In this document: in pieces, positions 6,702 through 14,432 of the stretch
Layout of the letters: each line of letters opens with the position of its first letter
Position numbering within the stretch: the first letter of the stretch is position 1
Assembly: GCA_944384505.1 (NCBI GenBank)
Contig: CALWTQ010000021.1
Location: 1-50,675, forward strand
Direction: 5' to 3'
Origin: an uncultured Mediterraneibacter sp.
GTDB lineage: Bacteria; Bacillota; Clostridia; Lachnospirales; Lachnospiraceae
DNA: 50,675 bases
Made by a program: the position numbers and the translations under genes
The notes under the pieces: model-generated
Databases searched by the model: none
The model's input: the letters and a program-made list of their open reading frames with translations, nothing else
Told to the model about the DNA's origin: nothing

Positions 6702-6884
6702 GTGTTAAAGAAAATATTGCAGGAGTTGGTGCTGATAAGAAAAGAACTCCAAGCTATTCGGAGTAACTTGGAGCTCCATCCTAAAATTACTGTTGATGGG
6801 AAGGAACTTGCGAAAGCTGTTCAGAAATCCATTCGTGATACAGCCCGAGCAAGCGCATGCTCATCCCCAAGCTCTTTGCATTGA
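6702..6884 (+). CDS. Small helical phage protein
   Basis: A 60-aa protein with GTG start at 6702 behind AAGGAGG. It is a Leu/Lys-rich amphipathic helix followed by ITVDGKELAKAVQKSIRDTARA, a motif common in small early proteins of clostridial phages. The last ~10 residues (SACSSPSSLH) lie in the part that overlaps the convergent gene 6787-7029 and look non-native, so the two 3' ends may have been joined. Its leader resembles that of the gene at 7692. Confidence 0.6.
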   Translation: MLKKILQELVLIRKELQAIRSNLELHPKITVDGKELAKAVQKSIRDTARASACSSPSSLH

Positions 6885-7029
6885 TATATCCCATGATATT
6901 TTCCAATGCATGTGGATCTTCTGGATCAATTTTGAGATCCGTAGATTCCTTATCACTAACGCCAGAGATATATTCTATATCTTCTTGCGTCAATGAACTT
7001 TTGAACTCGTCAAAAGATTTAAGTGTCAT
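6787..7029 (-). CDS. Unknown small acidic protein, convergent with 6702-6884
   Basis: An 80-aa protein starting MTLKSFDEF behind AAAGGAGACG. It has acidic segments (DLKIDPEDPHALENIMGYIN) and ends near ISEQLSQVPSHQQ. No recognised domain. Its upstream region shares GCCGAGTA-x-ATGAAAGGAGA with the minus-strand gene at 7312. It overlaps the plus-strand gene by 98 bp at the 3' ends. Confidence 0.55.
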   Translation of the reverse strand: MTLKSFDEFKSSLTQEDIEYISGVSDKESTDLKIDPEDPHALENIMGYINAKSLGMSMRLLGLYHEWISEQLSQVPSHQQ

Positions 7030-7157
7030 ATGTACAAGAACGTCTCCTTTCATATACTCGGCGCGGCAATGCCTGTATCTAAAGTATATGAGAGTTTAAT
7101 AGGAAAGACAAGTCACTTGATTATTTATTTCAGACAGATGATAAGGAGGAAAGTTAA

Positions 7158-7382
7158 ATGAAGAAAAAGATTTCGCAGGAGATTAACGAGATCAGAAGGG
7201 ATTATAACAGGTTAAAAGATACTGTTTATGACGACATGAAAGAACTGTATGAGGATAACGGTTTCCTGAAGGATAAAGTGGACGCCATATACGACGCCCA
7301 CCGAAGGAATACTATCTTATTCCTTGCATTCTTAATGATTGCTTTTGTTTGTCACTTATATTCTTTTCGACAGCATCACTAA
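7158..7382 (+). CDS. Small coiled-coil membrane protein
   Basis: 74 aa behind AAGGAGG. A charged helical part (ISQEINEIRRDYNRLKDTVYDDM, residues 4-26) is followed by a single membrane segment (residues ~52-69, ILFLAFLMIAFVCHLYSF). It could be a superinfection-exclusion or membrane-associated early phage protein, but no family is recognised. Its end overlaps the convergent gene 7312-7515 by 71 bp. Confidence 0.6.
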   Translation: MKKKISQEINEIRRDYNRLKDTVYDDMKELYEDNGFLKDKVDAIYDAHRRNTILFLAFLMIAFVCHLYSFRQHH

Positions 7383-7515
7383 GACCTTTTGATTTTCCAA
7401 AGTCATTAAGGATACCGACCAAAATATCCCTTAATTCAGACTTTGTAAACGTATCGTTCTGAAAATGATTGTCAAGGTGTTTATCGACGATACGTTCGAT
7501 TTCGGGTTTAAGCAT
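7312..7515 (-). CDS. Unknown small protein, convergent with 7158-7382
   Basis: 67 aa, starting MLKPEIERIVDKHLDNHF behind AAAGGAGATGCC. Helical and charged, without a recognised domain. Its promoter-proximal sequence shares GCCGAGTACAT...AAAGGAGA with the minus-strand gene at 6787. Confidence 0.55.
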   Translation of the reverse strand: MLKPEIERIVDKHLDNHFQNDTFTKSELRDILVGILNDFGKSKGLSDAVEKNISDKQKQSLRMQGIR

Positions 7516-7691
7516 ATGGCATCTCCTTTCTTATGTACTCGGCACACCACAAGACCTGTTCCGAAACCTGTACATAGATTATAGGAGATTCACGAAGAGA
7601 ATACAAGATAACAGGAAATCAACTGGTAAGTATTAAAGATACATCTAATAAAAAGAACTTTGATTAGGCGGACGAGAAGGAGGTGAGCTGA

Positions 7692-8015
7692 GTGGGAGAA
7701 TTAGGAGCGCCAGGAGCAGAATATATTGATCCAGATAAGCTGAAAGTATATACAGACATAATAAACAGGATGGTAAAAAAATACGATGTAGACAAAGAAG
7801 AAATATTTGTGGGATTTGGAGACATCCCACCGTCCGATCCGGCATGTCTTGTATATATTCAGTTAACAAACTGTTTTATGAACGAATATTTCCGCAAGGG
7901 AATGAAGCCGGATGGACGATGGGTGTGTTGGAACTATCTAAGAGAGGAGATTACTAAAGATCCATCATTGAAGGGCACCTATAACCTGCGAGAAGGCATT
8001 CAATATAGACCCTGA
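7692..8015 (+). CDS. Unknown phage early protein
   Basis: 107 aa, GTG start at 7692 behind AAGGAGGTGAG. Visible blocks are YTDIINRMVKKYDVDKEEIFVGFGDIP and WVCWNYLREEITKDPSLKG. It looks like a folded soluble protein of unknown function. Its leader (AAAAAGAACTTTGATTAG...AAGGAGGTG) repeats that of 6702. The 3' end overlaps the minus-strand gene 7965-8480 by 51 bp. Confidence 0.6.
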   Translation: MGELGAPGAEYIDPDKLKVYTDIINRMVKKYDVDKEEIFVGFGDIPPSDPACLVYIQLTNCFMNEYFRKGMKPDGRWVCWNYLREEITKDPSLKGTYNLREGIQYRP

Positions 8016-8480
8016 CGGAAGCAGACCCTTCCAATAGTCCAAAGATTTTTCGAATGAAAGCCCATAAGGTATATCGCAGATTTTTGGAACAGCATGCCAA
8101 AATGATGGATTTTCCTCTATCTTAGGGAGAAGTTTCTGGGCTACACATTTGTATTTTGCATAGTCAGTAAAATTATCAGAATTGTTCTCCAAGTTTGTGA
8201 TAGTAGGAGATCCGTGTTTGAATAATTCGGAAATATCCAGTGAAGCAGAAGTTGCCTTAGTGTTTTCTATGTATGGAAGCAAAATGTTCATATCTATACA
8301 GTTCATTTTTACAGGGAAAAACCAAGAAGATGCAACAGCTAAAGTTTCTTCAAACCATCTAAGATTAGTAGCTACATCTTTGGGAATCATCCAATGACAT
8401 AGCTCATGCGTAAACTGATAGATGAACTGTGGCACATAAAATGAAGGACAATTTACATAAATTGTACATTGATCTCGACG
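7965..8480 (-). pseudogene. 5'-truncated putative metallopeptidase gene
   Basis: The C-terminal ~170 residues are recognisable: FIYQFTHELCHWMI holds an HExxH-type zinc motif (HELCH), followed by NLRWFEETLAVASSWFF with an E-x-x-A third-ligand-like helix. The open frame continues upstream to 8723, but only as the antisense of recT, so the native 5' part is missing. The break lies near 8478, where recT also loses its 5' part. No start codon or ribosome site is apparent at the break. Confidence 0.65.
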
Positions 8481-9140
8481 GGTCATAAGGGATATGTTCA
8501 GCTTGCAGAACGGTCCGGATACTATAAGAAACTGAATGTTCTGGCGATCAAGGAAGGAGAGCTGATCCGGTACGACCCTCTTAATGAGGAGATTGAAGTG
8601 AATCTGATCGAAGATGATGTAGAGCGGGAAGAAACCCCTTCCATGGGATATTATGCAATGTTCGAATATGAGAACGGATTCCGGAAGACACTGTACTGGT
8701 CGAAAAAGAAGATGCTTGCCCATGCAGAAAAGTATTCTCAGGCATTCAAAAGGAACGGAGGGGCGAAGTCACTGGAGCTCTTAGAGCAGGGAAAGATTCC
8801 GGAAAATGAAATGTGGAAGTATTCTTCCTTCTGGTTCAAGGACTTTGACGGCATGGCGATGAAGACCATGCTCCGGCAGCTGATCAGTAAGTGGGGAATC
8901 ATGAGTATCGATCTTCAGACTGCGTTGGATAAGGATATGTCGGTGATCCATGAGGATGGCAGCGCGGAATATGTGGAGAATGAGCAGGAAGAAGAGGACG
9001 TTGTAGCAGAGCAGGAGTTAAGAGAAGTATCGGAAGAGGATCAGGATTCCGAACCGGTTCAGGCAGTGCATACAGAGATAGCCGGTCAGAAAACAGATGG
9101 TCAGATGAGTATGGAGGAAGCATTCTTCTCTCAGGCATAA
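8469..9140 (+). pseudogene. recT: RecT-family single-strand annealing protein, N-terminus missing
   Basis: The frame enters RecT homology at HKGYVQLAERSGYY, which in complete RecT proteins is about 80-100 residues from the start. It then follows the family through EGELIRYDPLNEEIEV, MGYYAMFEYENGFRK, YWSKKKMLAHAEKYS and the DFDGMAMKTMLRQLISKWGIMS core. The C-terminal tail is acidic and ends GQMSMEEAFFSQA. Only a TTG without a ribosome site is available near the break. RecT pairs single strands for phage recombination; this copy is probably inactive or poorly expressed unless an alternative start works. Confidence 0.8.
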
Positions 9141-9161
9141 ATAAGAAAGGAGACAATTACT

Positions 9162-9608
9162 ATGAAACACATCAACATTGAACAGTTTTCAAACGGAGAG
9201 CTGACACAGCAGATCAACAGGGAGATGGAAGCGGTGGCCAGGAACATCGCCGATCCCAACACGGAGGCAAAGACAGCCCGTAAGATTACGGTGACAATTA
9301 CTATGAAGCCTAATGAGCAGAGGGATTTCATCACAACCAGTATCACAACGAAATCTACGCTGGCACCGACGCTTGGAGCAGTCACCGCCCTGGGTATCCG
9401 AAAGGACTTAAAGAGCGGCGAGATTGAAGTTGGCGAGATCGGGAATCAGATCCCCGGTCAGATGAGTATGGCCGATGTAGAACCGCAGCAGCCGAGCGGT
9501 ACAGTACAGGAAGTTGATGGAAAAGCCGTGGATACAGACACCGGAGAGATTATTGGACAGGCATCCGGTGGTAATGTAGTAGATCTGAGAAAAGTAAGAG
9601 AAGCATAA
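9162..9608 (+). CDS. Phage protein usually annotated as 'replication terminator protein'
   Basis: 148 aa behind AAAGGAGAC. The N-terminal part (INIEQFSNGELTQQINREMEAVARNIADPNTEAKTARKITVTI) matches the small clostridial-phage family found next to recT. The second half is Pro/Gln-rich and again contains GQMSM, as in the RecT tail: the shared IPGQMSM / DGQMSMEEAF motif may bind a common partner such as an SSB or clamp. The functional name of the family is not proven. Confidence 0.7.
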   Translation: MKHINIEQFSNGELTQQINREMEAVARNIADPNTEAKTARKITVTITMKPNEQRDFITTSITTKSTLAPTLGAVTALGIRKDLKSGEIEVGEIGNQIPGQMSMADVEPQQPSGTVQEVDGKAVDTDTGEIIGQASGGNVVDLRKVREA

Positions 9609-9621
9609 GGAGGATAAAAAG

Positions 9622-10362
9622 ATGTTTGAAGGATTAAAAGAAGCGTTACAGTATGTGAATGGATTGAAAGAAGACAGTATGAGGCCGATCGTGACGGAGA
9701 TCGCGGGGAAAACCTATTGCAATAAGGATCTTAAGAGATACGGCAGGGAGGATCTGGCGGACCCGATCCACGTGAACACCCTGTCTGCGATGGTGGACTA
9801 TATCACCGGGAAACGGGATGAGCTTAGGGAGAAGATGATCTTACATATCAGAAGCCCGAAAGAAGTGGAGCTATACTCCGGGCTTCTGGCAGAACGCCGC
9901 AGGGAAACTCTCTTTGTGTGTGATGCTATCGTGAATGAATTCCGGTTTGATAAGTATTACGATCAGGAGCGCTTCCTGATCGAGCTCCAGGCGAACTTTG
10001 CGGAGAACGATGATCTGAAATTGATCATGCAGGTTGCCGGGAATATCCAGGCGGGAACAACGGCAGATTATTCAGACGATGGCATCTCCCAGAAAACAAC
10101 AATTAAGACGGGGGTGCAGCGCGTTGATGTACAGGTCCCGAACCCGGTGAAGCTGATCCCGTACCGTACATTTTCAGAGATTGAGCAGCCTTCCAGCCTG
10201 TACGTGTTCCGCGTACGTGATGACGGGAATGGCGCTCCAGAGTTTAAGCTGGTAGAGGCGGATAACGGGCTCTGGAAACACGCAGCCATGTTAAAGATCA
10301 AAGATTACTTTGAGCATGAACTTGCGGATGCATATAAAGAAAATCTGACGATTATCGCATAA
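9622..10362 (+). CDS. Conserved phage protein of the recombination module
   Basis: 246 aa, 13 bp after the preceding gene, with GGAGG before it. It starts MFEGLKEALQYVNGLKED and contains the blocks VTEIAGKTYCNKDLKRYG and GNIQAGTTADYSDDGISQKTTIKTG. This protein type typically accompanies RecT and is of unknown function. Length and context suggest an accessory DNA-metabolism protein; no nuclease motif is visible. Confidence 0.65.
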   Translation: MFEGLKEALQYVNGLKEDSMRPIVTEIAGKTYCNKDLKRYGREDLADPIHVNTLSAMVDYITGKRDELREKMILHIRSPKEVELYSGLLAERRRETLFVCDAIVNEFRFDKYYDQERFLIELQANFAENDDLKLIMQVAGNIQAGTTADYSDDGISQKTTIKTGVQRVDVQVPNPVKLIPYRTFSEIEQPSSLYVFRVRDDGNGAPEFKLVEADNGLWKHAAMLKIKDYFEHELADAYKENLTIIA

Positions 10363-10468
10363 CATACTGCATCTCCTTAGGAATTATGATAGATGTCACA
10401 TGTAACTTGAAGACAATGAGCTTTCCGGTGCCAGCCTTCGCCGCTGGTGCCGGGGAAAGGAGGAAGGG

Positions 10469-10930
10469 ATGCAGTCAATCACATTTAAGATGAAGTCAGT
10501 CACATTTCAGGTGCCTGGGAAACCGCAGGGGAAAGCCCGGGCCCGCACCGTTTACAATAAACACCTGAACCACAGTATTTCTTACACGCCGGATAATGAC
10601 CTGCTTTACGAGAACCTGATTAAAACGATGTATATGCAGGCGGCAGATGGGATTCGGTTCGAGAAAGGGACTCCAGTAACGCTCCGGATTGTGGCCAGGT
10701 TTGAGCCCCCAAAAAGTGCATCGAAAAAGCGTCAGCAGCAGATGCTCTCCGGGGAGCTCCCGCCGCTAAAGAAACCGGATATTGACAATATCGTGAAAGT
10801 AGTTGCAGATGCTCTGAACGGAGCGGCTTACCATGATGATACGCAGATCATATTTACGGTTGCAAAGAAAGCCTATTCCGCAGTGGAGGGGCTGGATATT
10901 ACGGTTGAGGAATATACGGACGGAAGGTAG
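10469..10930 (+). CDS. RusA-family Holliday junction resolvase
   Basis: 153 aa behind GGAAAGGAGG. The family signature is FQVPGKPQGKARARTVY near the N-terminus and KPDIDNIVKVVADALNGAAYHDDTQI (residues ~105-130), where the Asp residues (DID, DD) bind Mg2+. RusA cuts four-way junctions, resolving phage recombination and replication intermediates. The next gene starts within 10 bp of its stop. Confidence 0.9.
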   Translation: MQSITFKMKSVTFQVPGKPQGKARARTVYNKHLNHSISYTPDNDLLYENLIKTMYMQAADGIRFEKGTPVTLRIVARFEPPKSASKKRQQQMLSGELPPLKKPDIDNIVKVVADALNGAAYHDDTQIIFTVAKKAYSAVEGLDITVEEYTDGR

Positions 10931-10939
10931 GTGACAGCG

Positions 10940-11776
10940 TTGGCCAGACCAAAGAAGAGTGGCCTGTCATACTTCCCTCTGGATGTGGATTTCTTCGAAG
11001 ATCCAAAGATAAAGATACTGAGAGCCCGGTATGGGCGGGACGGTATCATGTTTTATATCTATCTGCTCTGTGAGATCTATAAGCAGGGATATTACGTACA
11101 GGTAGATGATGATTTTGAGTATATTATTTCGGATGATCTGAAAATGGATCAGAATAAGGCGAAGCAGGTCTTGAACTTCTTGCTGTCACGGTCACTGTTT
11201 GATAACACACTTTTTCAGTCGGACAAGGTCTTGACCTCTGCCGGGATACAGAGGAGATTTCAGCTCGCTGTGAAAGAGCGGGCAAGGAAAAATCCGATCG
11301 AAGTCGGACGGTTCTGGCTTTTGAAAAAGGAAGATACAGAACCCTTTATTAAATGCACCCTTTTCGAAGGTTCTTCCGGGAAAACGGACAGTTTTTCCGG
11401 GAATAATGGAGGAAATTCCCCGGAAGAATCCCTAAAGAAAAGTAAAGTAAATAAAAGTATATATAATACTGGATTTTCGCCGGAACTGGAGAGAGCTTTT
11501 CAGACCTATCTGCTTGTCCGTAATAACTATCACGGAGAGGCGATGGAGGAAGAAATACAGATGCTGAGGGAAGAACTCCTGACCATTAGTGATAATGATA
11601 ATGAGAGAATTTCCATCGCGAAAAAGGCGGCTGTTGGGAGATGGAAGTCTTTCTATAAGACGGATAGAAAACGGGAAGGTTCTGGATCCGGAAAGGGGAA
11701 GCCGAAAGACAACAATAACTTTGAGCGCCGGAAATATGACATGGATGCATTGGAAAGGCAACTGTTACGGAAATAA
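10940..11776 (+). CDS. Lin1244/Lin1753-type (DUF4373) replisome organiser
   Basis: 278 aa. The N-terminal domain (MARPKKSGLSYFPLDVDFFEDPKIKILRARYG...GIMFYIYLLCEIYKQGYYV, residues 1-60) is the DUF4373 winged-helix domain of phage replication initiators. A Gly/Ser/Asn-rich linker near residues 145-165 and a helical C-terminal part follow. The TTG start at 10940 gives the usual MARPKK; GTG at 10931 adds three residues and overlaps rusA closely. It probably organises phage DNA replication with the host helicase. Confidence 0.8.
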   Translation: MARPKKSGLSYFPLDVDFFEDPKIKILRARYGRDGIMFYIYLLCEIYKQGYYVQVDDDFEYIISDDLKMDQNKAKQVLNFLLSRSLFDNTLFQSDKVLTSAGIQRRFQLAVKERARKNPIEVGRFWLLKKEDTEPFIKCTLFEGSSGKTDSFSGNNGGNSPEESLKKSKVNKSIYNTGFSPELERAFQTYLLVRNNYHGEAMEEEIQMLREELLTISDNDNERISIAKKAAVGRWKSFYKTDRKREGSGSGKGKPKDNNNFERRKYDMDALERQLLRK

Positions 11777-11803
11777 GAAAAAAGTGCATACTCTCGTATG
11801 CAC
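11777..11803 (-). terminator. Terminator of the small leftward gene
   Basis: GTGCATAC-TCTC-GTATGCAC (11784-11803), followed on the minus strand by TTTTTTC. Confidence 0.8.
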
Positions 11804-11841
11804 TAGTGCTTTCCGCTATTCATTGGAGTTGCACCAAATCA

Positions 11842-11949
11842 TCAGCAGGTTATCCTGTTAGCGGAAGTAGCAGCGTAAATCCCAATGAAAGAAAAAAGAT
11901 TGCTACAAAAAGAAAGAAATACGGACGTAACAAGATCGATTTTTTTCAT
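11842..11949 (-). CDS. Small hydrophobic membrane peptide (type I toxin-like)
   Basis: A 35-aa peptide starting MKKIDLVTSVFLSFCSNLF, with one membrane segment and a short polar tail (ATSANRITC). It has GGGGGTG at good distance before the ATG, its own consensus promoter 135 bp upstream, a long structured leader and a terminator directly behind, all leftward against the surrounding early operon. Size, hydrophobicity, long 5' UTR and autonomous unit resemble type I toxins of Firmicutes prophages. No antisense RNA could be assigned with confidence. Confidence 0.6.
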   Translation of the reverse strand: MKKIDLVTSVFLSFCSNLFSFIGIYAATSANRITC

Positions 11950-12083
11950 GGATGGCACCCCCTTGTAAAACGAAAAGGTCAAAATAGTTACGCTACTCAG
12001 TATCGCACTTAATACCAGGCATAATCTCATCAGGATTGTTGCGCCACTTCCAATCTACGCTTTAAATGCGTTTCGATGCAATA

Positions 12084-12112
12084 AATATATCAGATAATAG
12101 AAACAAAATCAA
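12084..12112 (-). promoter_or_regulatory. Promoter of the small leftward membrane-peptide gene
   Basis: On the minus strand TTGATT (12112-12107), 17 nt, TATATT (12089-12084). The expected transcript of about 290 nt ends at the 11777-11803 terminator. Confidence 0.7.
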
Positions 12113-12165
12113 GAAAGGGGCCAGCCTCCGGCCGGGGCAAGGGTATACCGGGCTTCTTTGGAAGG

Positions 12166-12576
12166 ATGGGTAGAGATATTACAATAGATCGAAGTGAAAA
12201 GCAAAAGCTTATTTCAGAGCTTGCAGCGAAAGGGATGACAGCGCCGGATATCGCGCGGCAGACGGGGATTAACTATAAGTCAGTGTACTACTACATGAAC
12301 CGAGAAAAGTATAAGCCTAAGAAAAAGGCTGTCGAGATCCCTGTAGACTATAAAAATCCGGATGCCCGCCAGGGATGGAATGTGGATCGGAAAAAGTGTA
12401 AGACCTGCAGGTATCGGCAGCCGCATAATAATGCAACTGACCTGAACAAGGGGAACTGCAATTACATCGAGATTGCAGGACATAGCCGAGGATGTGAAGT
12501 GGAGGACTGCAACAGGTATGTGAAAGGTGCTCCGGCAAAGAGAGTGAGGTATCATGATGCGAATTGGGAAAAATGA
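12166..12576 (+). CDS. HTH plus Cys-cluster phage protein
   Basis: 136 aa. Residues 12-45 (KLISELAAKGMTAPDIARQTGINYKSVYYYM) form a Sin/resolvase-type helix-turn-helix. Residues ~77-120 contain CKTCRY...GNCNYIEIAGHSRGCEVEDCNRY, a Cys-rich, probably zinc-binding module. It may be a small DNA-binding regulator of the early operon. GGAAGG lies directly before the ATG, a tight fit, so the start is slightly uncertain. Confidence 0.65.
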   Translation: MGRDITIDRSEKQKLISELAAKGMTAPDIARQTGINYKSVYYYMNREKYKPKKKAVEIPVDYKNPDARQGWNVDRKKCKTCRYRQPHNNATDLNKGNCNYIEIAGHSRGCEVEDCNRYVKGAPAKRVRYHDANWEK

Positions 12577-12709
12577 CGAGCTCCCGGATTGCGAGGCATG
12601 TGCTGTAGGGAATCAGCAGACCCCGTGTGAGGCGTGCCCTCGCCGCTGGGAGGCGGAACGAAGAGACAGGCAGTTCAGGAGGCAGATGGAGATATGGGAA
12701 AGAAGATAA
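12554..12709 (+). CDS. Small CxxC protein (51 aa)
   Basis: The frame overlaps the end of the previous gene by 23 bp and the start of the next by 16 bp, a typical tight phage arrangement. It contains CEAC and CEAC in LPDCEACAVGNQQTPCEACP, a probable four-Cys zinc knuckle, then a basic helix (RRWEAERRDRQFRRQM). Function unknown. Confidence 0.6.
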   Translation: MMRIGKNDELPDCEACAVGNQQTPCEACPRRWEAERRDRQFRRQMEIWERR

Positions 12710-13080
12710 ATGATTACATGGCTGGCAGGGAAGACGGCCTGCTGATGGCCCTGGACGTTGTGAAGAAAGGCGGAGTTGAAGCTCTGGAGGAGGAGATCCG
12801 TTTCCGGAATGTGACCGGGATCCGGACGGCGCTTGCGAAGAAAGACCTGGACAAGGCTACAGTAAAGATCAAAGAGCAGCTGTTGGACACGGTGACGATC
12901 CTTTCTGTGGCGACACTGCATGATGAATACGGTTACGGGCCGAAGCGGTGCAAAAAGTTTATTGAACGGTTCAACCTGAAAGCGGAGTGCCTGGTAGATG
13001 ATATGGCTTCCTGGGATGATTACATACAGGTGATTCGGGAGGAGCTTGGGATTGAGAGGGTGATCAGGAAGAATGAATGA
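12694..13080 (+). CDS. Conserved phage protein, helical
   Basis: 128 aa starting MGKKINDYMAGREDGLL with AGGAGG 8-12 nt upstream. It has the blocks GVEALEEEIRFRNVTGI and LHDEYGYGPKRCKKFIERF, which recur in small proteins of clostridial phages of unknown role. It is mostly helical, with no catalytic motif. The longer frame from 12634 is out-competed by the good ribosome site. Confidence 0.65.
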   Translation: MGKKINDYMAGREDGLLMALDVVKKGGVEALEEEIRFRNVTGIRTALAKKDLDKATVKIKEQLLDTVTILSVATLHDEYGYGPKRCKKFIERFNLKAECLVDDMASWDDYIQVIREELGIERVIRKNE

Positions 13081-13106
13081 CCAGAACAAACGAAAGGAGA
13101 GCGGAG

Positions 13107-13436
13107 ATGGAGAGAATTACGAAGCGAATAGATGAGACTCATGCCTGCTATGCAATATGTGAGAAAGAGTGCCCTGATGGGATATACGAGGGTAATCCGG
13201 CCTGCGTATGTACAGCTTCGAAAATGGCGATGAAGCGCTTGCTGGAGTACGAAGACACCAGCCTCTCCCCGGAGCAGATCCGAAAGTTGAAGGAGAGGGA
13301 TACGGCAAAAATGTGTAAACAAAGTATTTTTGACCATGACAGCATTACATGTGTTTGTGGATCGGATATGGATAAGGACGTTGAGTTTAAGTTCTGCCCG
13401 TGGTGCGGACAGCGGCTAAAGAAGTGGGAGAAATGA
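13107..13436 (+). CDS. Zinc-ribbon phage protein
   Basis: 109 aa; start at 13107 behind AAAGGAGAG. Cys groups: CYAICEKEC and CVC near the start, then CVCGSDMD...FKFCPWCGQRL at the C-terminus, a zinc ribbon. The middle (MAMKRLLEYEDTSLSPEQIRKLKE) matches the common phage 'DUF' with SPEQI. Function unknown; possibly nucleic-acid binding. Confidence 0.65.
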   Translation: MERITKRIDETHACYAICEKECPDGIYEGNPACVCTASKMAMKRLLEYEDTSLSPEQIRKLKERDTAKMCKQSIFDHDSITCVCGSDMDKDVEFKFCPWCGQRLKKWEK

Positions 13437-13585
13437 TGATGGAAAAGACATTGTATACAAACAACTCAAGAAAGATGGCGGGAGTTCCTCCCTGCAGGAA
13501 GAAAGATAAACGTAAGCGGTTATACACCAGGAACATAGCGGATGAGGATATACAAGCGCTTTTAGATTGGTGGAGTGGAAGGTGA
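13433..13585 (+). CDS. Small basic phage protein
   Basis: About 50 aa beginning at one of three consecutive ATGs overlapping the preceding stop. It has a basic core (PPCRKKDKRKRLYTRN) and ends ADEDIQALLDWWSGR. Function unknown. Confidence 0.45.
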   Translation: MMMEKTLYTNNSRKMAGVPPCRKKDKRKRLYTRNIADEDIQALLDWWSGR

Positions 13586-13595
13586 GGAAAGTGAT

Positions 13596-13805
13596 ATGCA
13601 TGAATTGAAAAAGCCGCCAATAGGAGTAGCTCCGTACTGGATCACATCTAAAAACAGGATTATAGAATTATGCGGAGCGATAGAGCGTTACGCCGATTAC
13701 AATTCAGCGGAAACGGTTGGACTTATGAAGATGTGGACGAAAGAAATTATGATGCAATTAGAGCTGATCGAACAAATAAAGGAGATAGACCCATGCAGGA
13801 ATTAA
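13596..13805 (+). CDS. Small phage protein starting MHELKKPPIGVAPYW
   Basis: 69 aa behind GAGGAAAG. The start (KKPPIGVAPYW...SKNRIIELCGAIERY) recurs in small clostridial-phage proteins. It is helical and has no recognised function. Its end overlaps the next start by 13 bp. Confidence 0.6.
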   Translation: MHELKKPPIGVAPYWITSKNRIIELCGAIERYADYNSAETVGLMKMWTKEIMMQLELIEQIKEIDPCRN

Positions 13806-14005
13806 AGAAAGCTGACATCACAATTGAGATGGCCCCGAAATATGTAAAATATGAATGCCCATATTGCGGAAATGAAGTCGAGGCTGATTACAGTGATTTT
13901 GAAGACGAAAGGATGAGCGACTACTGGCCAGAATGGGAAGGTGATACTGTAATCTGTGACGAGTGCGGAGCTGAATTCCGGATTGGCAAAGTGGAGGTGG
14001 ACTGA
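13793..14005 (+). CDS. Small zinc-ribbon protein
   Basis: 70 aa behind AAAGGAG. It has two Cys pairs, CPYCGNEV and CDECGAEF, about 35 residues apart, with an acidic stretch between: a two-knuckle zinc ribbon. Its stop (14003-14005) shares a base with the next ATG. Confidence 0.65.
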   Translation: MQELKKADITIEMAPKYVKYECPYCGNEVEADYSDFEDERMSDYWPEWEGDTVICDECGAEFRIGKVEVD

Positions 14006-14268
14006 TGCGGGAATTAACAGTAAAAGAACTAAGAGAAGCGTTGGCAGGCGTTCCGGATGATCTTCCGGTGCGATTGAGCAGTGACACAGGAGTAGACCAG
14101 GGATATGGGGATATCATCATCGAGGAGGCTCGTTGGATCAGAGGAGAAGAGGGATGGTTTGACATTTATGCAAATGACCACTGCGACGATATACCGGACT
14201 GTGAGAGACTGCCGGACGAGGAATTTAACAGGATTATGGGACTTTTGGGAGAGCGAGGGATTGAATGA
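14005..14268 (+). CDS. Small acidic phage protein
   Basis: 87 aa starting MRELTVKELREALAGVPDD with DLPVRLSSDTGVDQGYGDI, a fold typical of small phage proteins with a 'LP-DLPV' motif. Function unknown. Translationally coupled on both sides (TGATG and ATGA overlaps). Confidence 0.6.
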   Translation: MRELTVKELREALAGVPDDLPVRLSSDTGVDQGYGDIIIEEARWIRGEEGWFDIYANDHCDDIPDCERLPDEEFNRIMGLLGERGIE

Positions 14269-14432
14269 CAGCAATAATTATATCCTTCCTCCTGGGCGCC
14301 GCCTTCGGGGTAATGACCACCTGCCTGATCGCGGCGGGGAGGGAAGCTGATTACCCAGATAATGAGTATAGAGATACACGTAAAACGAGTAATATGAGGA
14401 GTGATGCGAAATGCGTGATTACAATGCTATAG
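14265..14432 (+). CDS. DUF3789-like single-pass membrane protein
   Basis: 55 aa; ATGA overlap with the previous gene. Residues 2-24 form a Gly/Ala-rich membrane helix with LLGAAFGVMTTCLIAAGREAD, the pattern of DUF3789 proteins common in phage early operons. The tail is polar. Function unknown. The 3' part overlaps the next gene by 22 bp. Confidence 0.6.
   Translation: MTAIIISFLLGAAFGVMTTCLIAAGREADYPDNEYRDTRKTSNMRSDAKCVITML

Noticed and set aside
8480-8723. N-terminal part of the minus-strand frame over recT
   Set aside because: This part is only the antisense of recT; homology-like features begin below the 8478 junction.
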